A stretch of DNA of 64,000 bases from Halobellus limi. Its GTDB lineage: Archaea; Halobacteriota; Halobacteria; Halobacteriales; Haloferacaceae. The notes beneath the pieces are model-generated. The model ran no database searches. It saw only the letters and a list, made by a program, of their open reading frames with translations, and was not told the origin of the DNA. A program made the translations under genes and the position numbers. The stretch covers positions 1,116,001 to 1,180,000 of the forward strand of contig NZ_CP031311.1 of assembly GCF_004799685.1 (NCBI RefSeq), read 5' to 3'. This document shows, in pieces, positions 51,100-60,190 of the stretch (position 1 is its first letter; every line of letters begins with the position of its first letter).

Positions 51100-53322
51100 T
51101 CATCGCGCCTCGGTCGCATCCAGAAGCGACCGTGCACTCTCCAACAGCGCTTCGGCGTCGTCGTCACTCACCGCCAGCCCGCTGTAGGCCGCCTTCTCGT
51201 AGCCCGTCGTCAGCGATTCGAGCGACGCCGCCCCGTCGATCCCGCGGTCGACGCACTGACGGTAGAACTCCCAGTGGGTGGCGCTCGGATCGACGTCCAT
51301 CCGCGCCGCGAGCGCCTCGCGGACGCCGCCGTACGCCGTCACGACGGCGTCGTTCGGCCGTCCGGAGGAGAGCGCCGTCGCGGCCGACTGGAGCGCCGAC
51401 TCCGACACGTCGGGATCGGTCGCTGTCGGGGGTTCGGGATCGCTCCCGGCCTCACTGGGCGAAGCGGCATCTGCCGCGGTGTCGTCGTCGCCGGCGGCCG
51501 CCCCGTTTCGCCGGAGGAGCACGACGGTGACGATTCCGACGACGGCCACCCCTGCGATCACCCAGAGGAGCTCCGAGCGGTTGAGCGGGAAGGACTCGCC
51601 CGAAGCGACCCCGCTCTGGTCGCCGTCCTCGCCGTCGATCTCCTGCCCGACCGCGTCGGCCGGCGTCACGGCGGCGGTCGCCTCCGCGGATTCGAGGTTC
51701 GTCCCGCTGCCGTCGAAGGCGACGGAGACCGTCGCGTTCTCGACGTCCGCGTCCACCGGCGGGTCGATCGCCGCCCGATAGGTTCCCGACGCACCGGTCG
51801 TCGTTTCGAGCGACTGGCCGCCGAGTTCGACCGAGACCGGCTGATCCTCGACGGCCTCGTCCTCGGCCGTCAGGAGCCGCCCCTCGACGACGACCGTTCC
51901 CTCGGCGTTCGCGCTGGCGCCCGCCGAGAGATCCGTCGCCTCCGATTCGATCGGCAGCGACTCGGTCGCCGGTTCGACTCGCACGGCGCGGTCGTCGCGA
52001 TCGGACGCGACGCGGAGTGTTGCGTCTCCTGTCGGTACGTTCGCGGGAACCACCCCGGTGAGCGTCGCGCGGCCGCTCGCGTTCGTCGGTGTCGTCGTCA
52101 GCGACGCCCCCTCCAGCGAGAGCGAGAGCGGGTAGTCCGCGACCGGGGTGTCGTCCGCGCGGACGGACGCGTCGACGGCGATCCGGTCTGCGTACCCGTA
52201 GGACGCCTCCGCGGGTCTGGCGGTGCGCACCGTCGCGGTCACCTGAGTCACGTCGACGGCCAGCGTCTCGTTGCTCGATCGGTACACCGAGGCGTCGGCT
52301 GGCCGGTACTCGACACCGAGTTCGGAGGTGTTCGCGTCGATCACCGTCGGTCGGTAGGCGAGTTCGAACGTTCCGTCGTCGTCGACGGTCGTTCGAACCG
52401 TCCGCCCGCCCACGGCGAAGCGCGCCGTCTCGGTCTCGACGGGCGTTCCGTTGGCGGTTTCGAGCGCGCCCGAGACCACGAGCGGATCCGAGAAGGAGAT
52501 ATCGCGATCGTAGGAGCGAACGACGAGGCGCGTCTCGACCAACTCCCGAGCGACGATCTCCTCGCTCTGGTCCGTGATCTCCGATTGGACCGCCGTGATA
52601 CGTTCCCTGCTCTCGGAGAGGTCGTCGCCGGTCGCGTTCGCGATCCCGCCGTAGGCGTCGATCAACCGATCCGATTGGGATCCGCCCTCGTCGGCCAGCC
52701 GGTTCAGCTCACGGGCGAGTTCGCGCGCCCGCTCCCCGTCGCCGGCCTGCCTCGCCTCCTCGTACTCGCGCTGGGTCTCGCGGAACTCGCCGACCGTGTC
52801 GGCGTACTCGCGCTGGGTCTCCTGGACGGTCCGGTACTCCTCGCTCGCCCCGTCGCCGTCGGTCTCGCCGTCGACGTCGACGTACTTCCCGAGCGAGTCG
52901 GAGTAGTCGTCGCCGAGGACGGACCTGGCGGCGTCGTACTCTCCCTGGCTGAGCCGGAGCGAGCTCTCGCCGATGCGGCCGTTCAGGTCGCCCGAGAGGT
53001 ACGAGACGAGGCGGTCGAGGCGGTTCTCGCTCTCGACTTCCTCGGGGTTCCGATGGAGGACGTCGCTGTCGTTGCCGTCGGTGGTGTTGCCGCTCGTCCC
53101 GTTTTCGGCCTGGTACTGGAGAGCCGTCCCCCCGAGCGATCGGACGGGCGACGACCGTGTGGTGTCACCGAGCGACGAGGCAGACGAGGTGTCCGCGGGT
53201 GGCTGGTCCGCGGGCGCGCCGGCGACAACCACGGCGGCCGCGGCCGACGTCGGGGCGACGACACTGACCGCTACCAGGAGCGTCAGCAGCAGACGGATCG
53301 AGACTCCCCGGGTTCCGCGCAC
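51100..53322 (-). CDS. Exported membrane protein with C-terminal DUF4129-type domain
   Basis: 740 residues from GTG 53322, where a signal-like helix begins (VSIRLLLTLLVAVSVVAPTS); the longer frame upstream is not protein-like. Residues 75-280 are helical and coiled-coil-like (TQREYADTVGEFRETQREYE), residues 290-590 several Ig-like or carboxypeptidase-like beta domains, then one membrane helix (LLWVIAGVAVVGIVTVVLL). The cytoplasmic tail has the DUF4129 pattern: DAVVTAYGGVREALAARMDV, then SATHWEFYRQCVDRGI and LTTGYEKAAYSGLAVSDDDA. DUF4129 proteins are encoded with MoxR and DUF58 proteins and may be part of an envelope or transglutaminase-like assembly. It is divergent from the DUF58 operon. Confidence 0.78.
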   Translation of the reverse strand: MRGTRGVSIRLLLTLLVAVSVVAPTSAAAAVVVAGAPADQPPADTSSASSLGDTTRSSPVRSLGGTALQYQAENGTSGNTTDGNDSDVLHRNPEEVESENRLDRLVSYLSGDLNGRIGESSLRLSQGEYDAARSVLGDDYSDSLGKYVDVDGETDGDGASEEYRTVQETQREYADTVGEFRETQREYEEARQAGDGERARELARELNRLADEGGSQSDRLIDAYGGIANATGDDLSESRERITAVQSEITDQSEEIVARELVETRLVVRSYDRDISFSDPLVVSGALETANGTPVETETARFAVGGRTVRTTVDDDGTFELAYRPTVIDANTSELGVEYRPADASVYRSSNETLAVDVTQVTATVRTARPAEASYGYADRIAVDASVRADDTPVADYPLSLSLEGASLTTTPTNASGRATLTGVVPANVPTGDATLRVASDRDDRAVRVEPATESLPIESEATDLSAGASANAEGTVVVEGRLLTAEDEAVEDQPVSVELGGQSLETTTGASGTYRAAIDPPVDADVENATVSVAFDGSGTNLESAEATAAVTPADAVGQEIDGEDGDQSGVASGESFPLNRSELLWVIAGVAVVGIVTVVLLRRNGAAAGDDDTAADAASPSEAGSDPEPPTATDPDVSESALQSAATALSSGRPNDAVVTAYGGVREALAARMDVDPSATHWEFYRQCVDRGIDGAASLESLTTGYEKAAYSGLAVSDDDAEALLESARSLLDATEAR

Positions 53323-53459
53323 TGTCCGGAGCCAGTCGTGCGAACCTAATGTGTTTTCGCATTCGGCTGACGAGTCCGCCTCGCGGTTCGGCCGGCGAGT
53401 CCGTCTCGCGGGCCGGCGAACACAAACATTCAACTTCGGTGCCACGAATCCGTAGCACG

Positions 53460-54884
53460 ATGCTTCCGACCCGCCGGTGGGCCGCACTCGCAGGGGCCGC
53501 GTGTTTCTTCGCCCTCTTCGCCGTCGCCCTCGGCGAGCCGACGCCGCTCCTGGCCGCGGGGGGACTCGGCGCGTGGCTCCTGCTCGCGCAGGTCGACGCG
53601 GCGCGGACGATGCAGACCGTCGATCGCTCCCTGTCGGCGACCGTCTCCGTCGCCGACACGAGCGTCTTCGTCGGCGACCGGACGGCGATCACGCTGCGCG
53701 CGTCGCTGTCGACCCCCGTCGACGCACCGGTCGAGGTCGAACTCGTCGAACCACCGAGCGTTCGGGGCCCCGGACGGGACCACCGAACGGTGACCATCGA
53801 GCCGGGTGAGCGCTCGGCCTCGACCACCTGCAGCGTGACGCTTCCGGTCGCCGGCCGGATCTCCTTCGAGACGGTCCGCGTCAGGATCGGCGATCGCGCG
53901 GGCTACTTCACCGAGGAGGTGTCGCTGGCGGCCGACGCCCAGTGTCTCGTCGAGCCGCCCGCGCCCGACGACGTCCACGTCGGACAGGGCGGTCACGCCG
54001 TCGGCACGATGTACGGCGAGCACTCGACGGATCAGACCGGACCGGGACTGGTCCCCCACGAGACCCGACAGTACGTGATGGGCGATACGCTCTCGCGGGT
54101 CGACTGGAAGACGACGGCCCGGATGAACCAGCCGTACATCCGCGAGTTCGAATCCGAGTCCGACTACCAGCTGTCGCTGGTGTTTGACGCCGGAGCGGAT
54201 ATGGGGTCCGGACCCACGGGCCGGACGAAACTCGACTACGCCCGGGAAATCGCCCTGGGGTGCGTCTACGCCGCGGAGTCGTACGGCGACCCGGTTTCGG
54301 CACGGCTCGTCGACGACGACGGAACGCGCTGGCAGTACGGCCCGTCGGCGTCCGCGACGGCCTACCGGACGGTCCGGAGCCGCCTCCTCGACCTCGATTC
54401 GGGCGCTGGCCGGCGTCGAGATGTCGACCGCTCGCGCCCGATCTCGCCCGCTGACGCCGGCTCGCGGGGACAGCTTCTCGACGACGACTCGCCGTTCGCG
54501 AGTCGGCTCCGGCCGTTCCTCGCCGACACGGAGAGCTACGTCTCCCGGGTGAGCGACCGGCCGCTGTTCGGCGCCGTCGGCGCCGCGTGTTCGGACGCCG
54601 ACCGTCGACACCACCTGGTGCTCGTCACCGACGACACGGCGAAGGTCGAGACGTACGAGGCCGCCGTCCTCGCGTCGAAACAGAGCGGCCGCGTGAGCGT
54701 GTTCATCACGCCGAGCGCGCTGTTCGAACGGGACGAGACGGTCGGCGACGACGGCTTCGTCGAGTTCGAGGAGTTCCGCGCCCGGCTCGACCGGCTGGAG
54801 AACGTCACCGCCTACGAAGTCGCGCCGCGGACCGCGGTCGAGCGGGCGACGACCAGCGCGGCCACAGCCCTGGGTGAGTCCTGA
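53460..54884 (+). CDS. DUF58 domain protein
   Basis: 474 residues from ATG 53460 (MLPTRRWAALAGAACFFALF). Two short membrane helices at the N-terminus are followed by an extracytoplasmic-type beta domain (residues 55-165), then the DUF58 core: GPGLVPHETRQYVMGDTLSR, then VDWKTTARMNQPYIREFESE and a VWA-like domain beginning LVFDAGADMGSG. DUF58 proteins partner with MoxR ATPases, probably as von Willebrand-like adaptors. The MoxR gene is at 56419-57405, convergent rather than adjacent in line. The stop shares one base with the next start (TGATG). Confidence 0.87.
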   Translation: MLPTRRWAALAGAACFFALFAVALGEPTPLLAAGGLGAWLLLAQVDAARTMQTVDRSLSATVSVADTSVFVGDRTAITLRASLSTPVDAPVEVELVEPPSVRGPGRDHRTVTIEPGERSASTTCSVTLPVAGRISFETVRVRIGDRAGYFTEEVSLAADAQCLVEPPAPDDVHVGQGGHAVGTMYGEHSTDQTGPGLVPHETRQYVMGDTLSRVDWKTTARMNQPYIREFESESDYQLSLVFDAGADMGSGPTGRTKLDYAREIALGCVYAAESYGDPVSARLVDDDGTRWQYGPSASATAYRTVRSRLLDLDSGAGRRRDVDRSRPISPADAGSRGQLLDDDSPFASRLRPFLADTESYVSRVSDRPLFGAVGAACSDADRRHHLVLVTDDTAKVETYEAAVLASKQSGRVSVFITPSALFERDETVGDDGFVEFEEFRARLDRLENVTAYEVAPRTAVERATTSAATALGES

Positions 54885-55387
54885 TGGAGGAGCGACTGCA
54901 ACTCGTTGGGCGGTCGTTTCGGTCGACGCTGGGGACGAACGCGCTCACGCCGCTCGACGGCGTCGGCGTCGTTCTTTTCACCGGCACGCTGGCCGTAACG
55001 CACGGACCGTGGGGGCTTCTCGCGGGCCTACTCGTCTTCGGTACAGCCATCGCGAGCGCCGGCCCCGCCGCGTTCGTCCTCGCCCAACTCGGGATCGTCT
55101 CGCTGCTCGCCGCGTCGAGCACCTGGACGATGGCCCTGGCACAGTTCGCGGCGTTCTTCCTCCTCGTGGGCGCGGCGTACGGCCGGGCACCGACACGACA
55201 CCAACTGGGGCGGCTGGCACTCGCGTATTTCGCGAGCCTCGGCGTCGTCTGGGTGCTGGTGAACAGTCTCCGGTGGCTCTGGCAGTCCGCGCTGGCGTTC
55301 CTCGCGCTCGCGGCGCTGCTCGCGTACGCGGTGCACCGATACGAACGCGTCGCGCTCGGCCTCGTCACCGCGGAGGGCGACCGATGA
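54884..55387 (+). CDS. Small multi-spanning membrane protein, DUF7519-like
   Basis: 167 residues, five or so hydrophobic helices (WGLLAGLLVFGTAIASAGPA, IVSLLAASSTWTMALAQFAA and others) with short charged ends and no soluble domain. It is translationally coupled on both sides: TGATG with the DUF58 gene and ATGA with the next gene. From memory this matches haloarchaeal proteins annotated DUF7519 in DUF58 operons; the family name is tentative. It probably forms a membrane partner of the DUF58 protein. Confidence 0.7.
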   Translation: MEERLQLVGRSFRSTLGTNALTPLDGVGVVLFTGTLAVTHGPWGLLAGLLVFGTAIASAGPAAFVLAQLGIVSLLAASSTWTMALAQFAAFFLLVGAAYGRAPTRHQLGRLALAYFASLGVVWVLVNSLRWLWQSALAFLALAALLAYAVHRYERVALGLVTAEGDR

Positions 55388-56385
55388 CCGACGAGAGCCA
55401 GGCGGGGGTGCCCTCGAACGAGTCACGACCACGCGAGGCCGCGAGCGATGGGGGACGAGCGGACGAACGACGAGCGCGCGGCCCCGCGAACGCAACGTCG
55501 TCGACCGAGGGCGAGCGAACGTCTCCGGCGGGAACGGACCGTGAGGACGCCGCCGATACAGACGATTCAGATGCAGGTAATGCCGAAGAGATCGCGTCGC
55601 TCCGGCGGGAGAACGCCCGTCTCCGACGACGTTACGAACGCCTCCGTCGGGGCCAGTACCGGAAGACCGCAATCGTCCTACTGGGACTCGGCATCGCCGG
55701 CCTCGTGGGGGCGGTGCTCTTTCCGCCCGTCAGAGACGTCCTCGTCGTACTCGGGGCGATCGGAGTGTTCTCGGCCGCCGTCACGCGCTATCTCAGTCCC
55801 GAGCAGTTCATCCCGGTCGACGTCGGGGCGACGGTCTTCGGAGCGCACGCCTCGAACCACGCGGCGATCGTCGACGAACTGGGCCTCCAGGAGACGACCG
55901 TGTACGTCCCGGACGCCGAACGGGAGACGGTCCGCCTGTTCGTTCCGGAGCACCGTGACTACGCCCTCCCGTCGGCGGCGGAACTCAGAGACACGTTCGT
56001 GGTGGCCGACGAGGAGACCCGTCGCGGCCTCGCCGTCACGCCCAGCGGCGTCGGCCTGTTCGAGGAGTTCGACCGGAACCGGGACGGACCGCTCGGGACC
56101 GACCCCGGAACGCTCGCCCGGCAGGCGACCGACGCCTTGGTCGAACTGTTCGAGCTCGTCGAGACGGCGAACGCGGAAACTGACGTCGAGGACGGCCGGC
56201 TGACGGTCCGTATCGGCGGGTGTCGGTTCGGGTCGGCGAGCACCTTCGACACGCCCGTGGCGTCGTTCCTCGCCGTCACCGTCGCCCGGGGACTGGACAC
56301 GCCCGTCGTCACCGAAGTCACGCCCGAAGCCGAGGAGGAGTTCGTCGTGACGTGTCGCTGGGAGCCCGCTTCGGCGGAAGAGTAA
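55384..56385 (+). CDS. Coiled-coil membrane protein of the DUF58 operon
   Basis: 333 residues from ATG 55384, set by the 4-base overlap with the previous stop. There is a disordered, Glu/Ser-rich N-terminus of about 65 residues, a short coiled coil (EEIASLRRENARLRRRYERL), two membrane helices (IVLLGLGIAGLVGAVLFPPV, VLVVLGAIGVFSAAVTRYL), then a cytosolic alpha/beta domain of about 200 residues including TTVYVPDAERETVRLFVPEH and VRIGGCRFGSASTFDTPVAS. I recall a haloarchaeal DUF7982 of this form, without certainty. No catalytic motif seen. Third gene of the operon and 33 bases from the convergent MoxR gene. Confidence 0.7.
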   Translation: MTDESQAGVPSNESRPREAASDGGRADERRARGPANATSSTEGERTSPAGTDREDAADTDDSDAGNAEEIASLRRENARLRRRYERLRRGQYRKTAIVLLGLGIAGLVGAVLFPPVRDVLVVLGAIGVFSAAVTRYLSPEQFIPVDVGATVFGAHASNHAAIVDELGLQETTVYVPDAERETVRLFVPEHRDYALPSAAELRDTFVVADEETRRGLAVTPSGVGLFEEFDRNRDGPLGTDPGTLARQATDALVELFELVETANAETDVEDGRLTVRIGGCRFGSASTFDTPVASFLAVTVARGLDTPVVTEVTPEAEEEFVVTCRWEPASAEE

Positions 56386-56418
56386 AAATGTCGCCGGCGC
56401 GCCGATAGTGATCGCTGA

Positions 56419-57405
56419 TCAGTCGTCGTCATCGGCGGTCGAGGGCGTCGCCTCTCGGAGTTCGTACTCCGGCGTGGGGACGCTCTCGACCACCTCCTCG
56501 ACGATGTCTCGGGGTTCGCGACCGCTGATCTCCGCCTCCGTGTCGAGCACGAGCCGGTGCGAGAGGATGAGCGGCGCGAGGCGCTTGACGTCGTCGGGGA
56601 TCACGTACTCGCGCCCGCGGATGGCCGCGGCGGCCTTCCCCGAGTGGAGGAACGCGAGCGACGCGCGGGGGGAGGCGCCGTACTCGATGGCCGAGTGCTC
56701 GCGCGTCGCCGAGACCAGATCCAGGATGTAGTCGTACACCTTCTCGTCGACGTGGACGTTCGCGACGGCCTGCCGCGCCGCGTCGATGTCGGCTAACTCG
56801 ACGACGTTCGAGATGTCCGACGGCGCGAGTTCCGGCGAGCGGTCGAACCGCTTCAGGATCTCCCGCTCGTCGGAGCGATCGGGCACGTCGACGACGATCT
56901 TGAACTGGAAGCGGTCGCGCTGTGCCTCCGGCAGGGCGAAGGTGCCCTCGTACTCGATGGGGTTCTGCGTGGCGACGACGATGAACGGATCGGGCAGATC
57001 GAGCGTCTCGCCCTCGATCGTGGCCTGACCCTCCTCCATCGCCTCCAGGAGCGCCGACTGGGTCTTCGGCGTCGCGCGGTTGATCTCGTCGGCGAGGACG
57101 ACGTTCGCGAAGACGGGGCCCCGCTGGAGGTCGAACTCGCCCAGGTTCTCCCGGTAGATGTGCGTCCCGGTGATGTCCGCCGGGAGCACGTCGGGCGTCA
57201 TCTGAATGCGTTGGTACTCCAGGTTCGACGCCTGCGCGAAGAGGTTCGCGATCGTCGTCTTGGCCACGCCCGGGACGCCCTCGAGGAGGACGTGGCCGTC
57301 GGTCAAGAGCGCGATCGTGAGCGCCTCCACCGCGTCCTCGTTGCCGACGAGGAGCTGTGAGGTCTCCTCGACGATCGCGTCGTAGACCTCCTCGGGCGAA
57401 CTCAT
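56419..57405 (-). CDS. MoxR-family AAA+ ATPase
   Basis: 328 residues. Walker A GVPGVAKTT (about residues 43-51), Walker B VVLADEINRATPKTQSAL, the MoxR-specific stretch RIQMTPDVLPADITGTHIY, sensor 1 VVATQNPIEYEGTFALPEAQ, arginine finger in RDRFQFK, and sensor 2 with SPRASLAFLHSGKAAAAI. All ATPase residues are intact. MoxR ATPases act as chaperones that insert or activate partner proteins together with VWA/DUF58 proteins; here DUF58, DUF4129-like and DUF4350 proteins surround it. Start ATG 57405 gives the usual family N-terminus. Confidence 0.93.
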   Translation of the reverse strand: MSSPEEVYDAIVEETSQLLVGNEDAVEALTIALLTDGHVLLEGVPGVAKTTIANLFAQASNLEYQRIQMTPDVLPADITGTHIYRENLGEFDLQRGPVFANVVLADEINRATPKTQSALLEAMEEGQATIEGETLDLPDPFIVVATQNPIEYEGTFALPEAQRDRFQFKIVVDVPDRSDEREILKRFDRSPELAPSDISNVVELADIDAARQAVANVHVDEKVYDYILDLVSATREHSAIEYGASPRASLAFLHSGKAAAAIRGREYVIPDDVKRLAPLILSHRLVLDTEAEISGREPRDIVEEVVESVPTPEYELREATPSTADDDD

Positions 57406-57638
57406 AGCGAATCAGCCCGCCGTTCCGCACGGAGGGGTGGCTGTCGCGCGTCGCTGCGGTGAACCTTCGTCGATCGGTGGCTGCAGATCATAGGGAGAGA
57501 CGACGTCTGCCGGGCGTGACAGCGTTCGTTGATTACATATACGCGCAGAAACATATAAATGCGGCCTTCCGGGAGAGCGGCCCGGGCGCGCCCCCGGTCG
57601 GTCGTCGGCTACCGCGTCTGTGCGGCTCGTGTCCGCTG

Positions 57639-58544
57639 CTAGGACTCGAAGCCGCGACGCGAGACTACCGCCACCGCGCCGAGGACCGTCGCGCCGACGA
57701 AGAACTGGAGGAGAGGCGATCCGCGAAGGAGGTACAGCGCGACCCGGAGCGGCGGCCGCTCGTCGACGTGGGAGCGATCCAGGAGAGCGGTCTCGTGGGG
57801 ACCGATCAGCGCCGCGGCGAAGGCGCGGTTGTCCGGTCGTTCGAGCATCGCGTTGATGAAGACGCTCGGGTCGCTGACGACGACGACATCGCCCGCACCG
57901 ACCGGCTCGACGGTCACGATCGGGTACGATCGGAGCGGTTCGTCGTCGTCGAGTTCGTCGTCGGCGTCGCGGTCGAGATACGAGAAGTTCGAAGAGCGGA
58001 CGAGCACCGCGCTCCCGTTCGGTCGCACCGTCGCCGGGTGGTTCAGGGTCAGCTGTTCGACGTCCTCGGTGTAGGGGTCCGTCGCCGTCCGCGTCGCGAC
58101 CGGCAGCGCGCCCGAGCGGAAGTTGTGCCGCTCGTCGCGCAGCGGCGTCTCGTTCACCCTGGCCGCGACGCCGACCCGGTCGAGGAGGTCGTTGCTGTGC
58201 GGTCTGAAGTCGTCGGCGACGACGAGCGTACCGCCGGCGCGGACGAACGATTCCACGCGCGCCGCCTCGGCGTCGGAGTAGGAGCGTTCCGGCGAGATGA
58301 CGAACGCGACCGTCTCGGCGGCGTCGACGCCGCCGTAGTCGTCGGTGGCGAAGGCGACGCGGTACTCGGTGTCCGTCTCCGTCGCGACCGCGCTCACGCC
58401 CGAGGCGCCGTCCCACTCGGGGTTGAACGCGCCGTAGGTCGTCGCCGACGTGCTCGCACCGACGGCGATGCCGACTAAGAGCGTGAGGAACAGCGCGGTG
58501 GCGAGCAGGTGCGGGTAGCCCACCTCCCGGGAGCCGATCCGCAC
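57639..58544 (-). CDS. DUF4350 domain protein
   Basis: 301 residues from GTG 58544, which abuts the previous stop (TGA then GTG). N-terminal anchor helix (LLATALFLTLLVGIAVGAST), then a DUF4350 domain: AFVISPERSYSDAEAARVES, FVRAGGTLVVADDFRP, and later GDVVVVSDPSVFINAMLERP, a ThuA/glutamine-amidotransferase-like flavodoxin fold. One C-terminal helix (LLQFFVGATVLGAVAVVSRR). In haloarchaea DUF4350 is regularly found with MoxR, DUF58 and DUF4129. It is probably membrane-anchored with the domain outside. 233 bases separate it from the MoxR gene; function unknown. Confidence 0.85.
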   Translation of the reverse strand: MRIGSREVGYPHLLATALFLTLLVGIAVGASTSATTYGAFNPEWDGASGVSAVATETDTEYRVAFATDDYGGVDAAETVAFVISPERSYSDAEAARVESFVRAGGTLVVADDFRPHSNDLLDRVGVAARVNETPLRDERHNFRSGALPVATRTATDPYTEDVEQLTLNHPATVRPNGSAVLVRSSNFSYLDRDADDELDDDEPLRSYPIVTVEPVGAGDVVVVSDPSVFINAMLERPDNRAFAAALIGPHETALLDRSHVDERPPLRVALYLLRGSPLLQFFVGATVLGAVAVVSRRGFES

Positions 58545-58820
58545 TCAGATCACCCCCGGCGGGAGGATCGCGAGGATCTCTCGGACGACGATGTAGCCGA
58601 AGACGACGAGACCGATCCCAATGAGCCACCGGAGGCGGCGGCGCCACGCCGGCGTCACCGCGATGGGCGCGGTGAGTTCGACGACGACGAGAAAGCCGAT
58701 GAGCGAGACGACGAAGACCAGTTCGTAAGACAGCGAGTCGAGGAGGACGAGCACGAGCGTCGCGCCGAGCATCCACGCCAACTGTGCGCGGATGAACCGT
58801 TCGCGTCGTGCCGTCGCCAT
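58545..58820 (-). CDS. Small membrane protein upstream of DUF4350
   Basis: 91 residues, three hydrophobic helices (AWMLGATLVLVLLDSLSYEL, VFVVSLIGFLVVVELTAPIA, LIGIGLVVFGYIVVREILAI) and basic connecting loops. First gene of the two-gene unit with DUF4350. ATG 58820 is the only good start. I do not recognise a named family with certainty. It may assist membrane assembly of the MoxR-linked complex. Confidence 0.65.
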   Translation of the reverse strand: MATARRERFIRAQLAWMLGATLVLVLLDSLSYELVFVVSLIGFLVVVELTAPIAVTPAWRRRLRWLIGIGLVVFGYIVVREILAILPPGVI

Positions 58821-58934
58821 ACTCCGTGGTTCGCGTCCGGGCTAACTAAACTGTCGCTTGCGGGGACTTCGCGGCGTGTCCGGGTCCGACAGAGACCACA
58901 CGCTTGATGGGTCTCGGTCCCCTCGGCTCCGCTA

Positions 58935-59462
58935 GTGTTCCCGATCGGCCACGCCGCTCTCGGCTACCTCGCCGTCGCTCTCCTCCACCGCGTTCGCGGA
59001 CTGTCGCTCCCGAACGGCTGGCTCCTGGTATCCGTGTTCGTCGGCTCGCAGCTCCCCGATCTGATCGACAAGCCGCTCACCTACTACGGGGTGCTCGAGA
59101 GCGGGCGCTCGTTCGGGCACTCGCTGCTCGTGATGGTCCCAGCGCTCGTCGTGCTCGTGTTCGTGGCCCGCCGGCGGGGGTACGCCCGACACGGCGGCGC
59201 GCTCGCGGTCGCGACCCTCTCGCACTTCCTCGGCGACACCTATCGGATCGCGCTCGCCGGCGAGTGGTACGAGATGCGCTTTCTCCTGTGGCCGCTCGTC
59301 CCGGCGATAACGTATCCTTCCGACGGGACCCCTCCGTGGATCCGCGTGCTCGACTCCCTCGGGGACCCCCGCTTTGGCTTCCAGTACGGACTCGCTGCCC
59401 TCGCGTTCGGGATCTGGTTGTACGATCGCTACGGCGGTCGGACGAGGATCGAGCCCGAATGA
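58935..59462 (+). CDS. YdjM/DUF457-type membrane metal-dependent hydrolase
   Basis: 175 residues from GTG 58935. MFPIGHAALGYLAVALLHRV contains the His of the first motif; GSQLPDLIDKPL has the Asp-Leu-Ile-Asp metal motif; GRSFGHSLLVMVPALVV and LSHFLGDTYR add the remaining conserved His and Asp. These four elements define the YdjM/DUF457 inner-membrane putative hydrolases. Four or five membrane helices. Substrate unknown; relatives are linked to stress or phospholipid metabolism only loosely. Confidence 0.8.
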   Translation: MFPIGHAALGYLAVALLHRVRGLSLPNGWLLVSVFVGSQLPDLIDKPLTYYGVLESGRSFGHSLLVMVPALVVLVFVARRRGYARHGGALAVATLSHFLGDTYRIALAGEWYEMRFLLWPLVPAITYPSDGTPPWIRVLDSLGDPRFGFQYGLAALAFGIWLYDRYGGRTRIEPE

Positions 59463-59566
59463 ACGAGCCCCGCTGTGGAAGTCGACGGCGATCCGATCGT
59501 TCTATCGAGCAACGATCAGAGGGCCGTTCGGACGTGCTCGATGGCGATCGCGACAGGTGACGGTGA

Positions 59567-59908
59567 TCAGAGCACTGCGGCGGCGATCACGGCTCCGTTC
59601 CACACCGTGACGACGAATCCGAGCGCGCACAGCCCGAGCGGGACGCCGAGGTTGTGCGGGTCGGGGACGACCCGGTAGAACCCGTAGAATCCACAGACGA
59701 CGGCCAACTTGAGCGGGACGATCAGGAAGAGCCCGTGATCGTTGATGAGCCACGCGGCCAGGGGGCTGGCTTCCACGATCGTCCGCAGTTGGAGGCCGGC
59801 GAACGTCGTCACGAGGTCACCGACGAGAAAGAACGCGATGGCACCGTACCACCACAGCCGGGTGTTGTCTTCGAGAATCTGGATGGAGGGCTGGAAGTCC
59901 GAGTTCAT
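59567..59908 (-). CDS. Small multi-spanning membrane protein
   Basis: 113 residues with four helices: WWYGAIAFFLVGDLVTTFAG, then SPLAAWLINDHGLFLIVPLK, LAVVCGFYGFYRVV and LCALGFVVTVWNGAVIAAAV. The GDLVTT and N-DHG patterns resemble DUF5658-type proteins, a tentative match. The 280 bases upstream contain 'gttaaatatttgc' around 60003-60015, but 95-110 bases from the ATG, so a transcribed leader is implied. Function unknown. Confidence 0.6.
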   Translation of the reverse strand: MNSDFQPSIQILEDNTRLWWYGAIAFFLVGDLVTTFAGLQLRTIVEASPLAAWLINDHGLFLIVPLKLAVVCGFYGFYRVVPDPHNLGVPLGLCALGFVVTVWNGAVIAAAVL

Positions 59909-60190
59909 GTTCTTGAACGGTTGTTGTCCGGGGGTCGCCAGTCTGAGTCCGAAGTTGGGTGTTAGAGACTAGTCGGCGTAGATACACGTTCTCTGCGGTT
60001 CGTGTTAAATATTTGCACCGAAGGTGCGTCCCCGTGACGTCGGATCGACTGTGGCAACGCTGAGACGGTAGTCGGGAAGCGTCGATATCGGGCGGATGAA
60101 AGCAGCTACGACCTCGGAACCGGTCGACAAGGGACGTTCCAGTCGAAGTACACAAGGCGTTCGGCCTCTACCCTCCTATAAGAAACGCGA

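Noticed and set aside
51274-53349. 691-residue plus frame opposite the DUF4129-type gene
   Set aside because: Antisense shadow: Arg/Asp/Gly-rich with no hydrophobic or domain structure. Long antisense frames are expected in GC-rich haloarchaeal genes.
57412-58776. 454-residue minus frame across the DUF4350 gene
   Set aside because: Arg-rich shadow crossing a gene boundary and an intergenic region.
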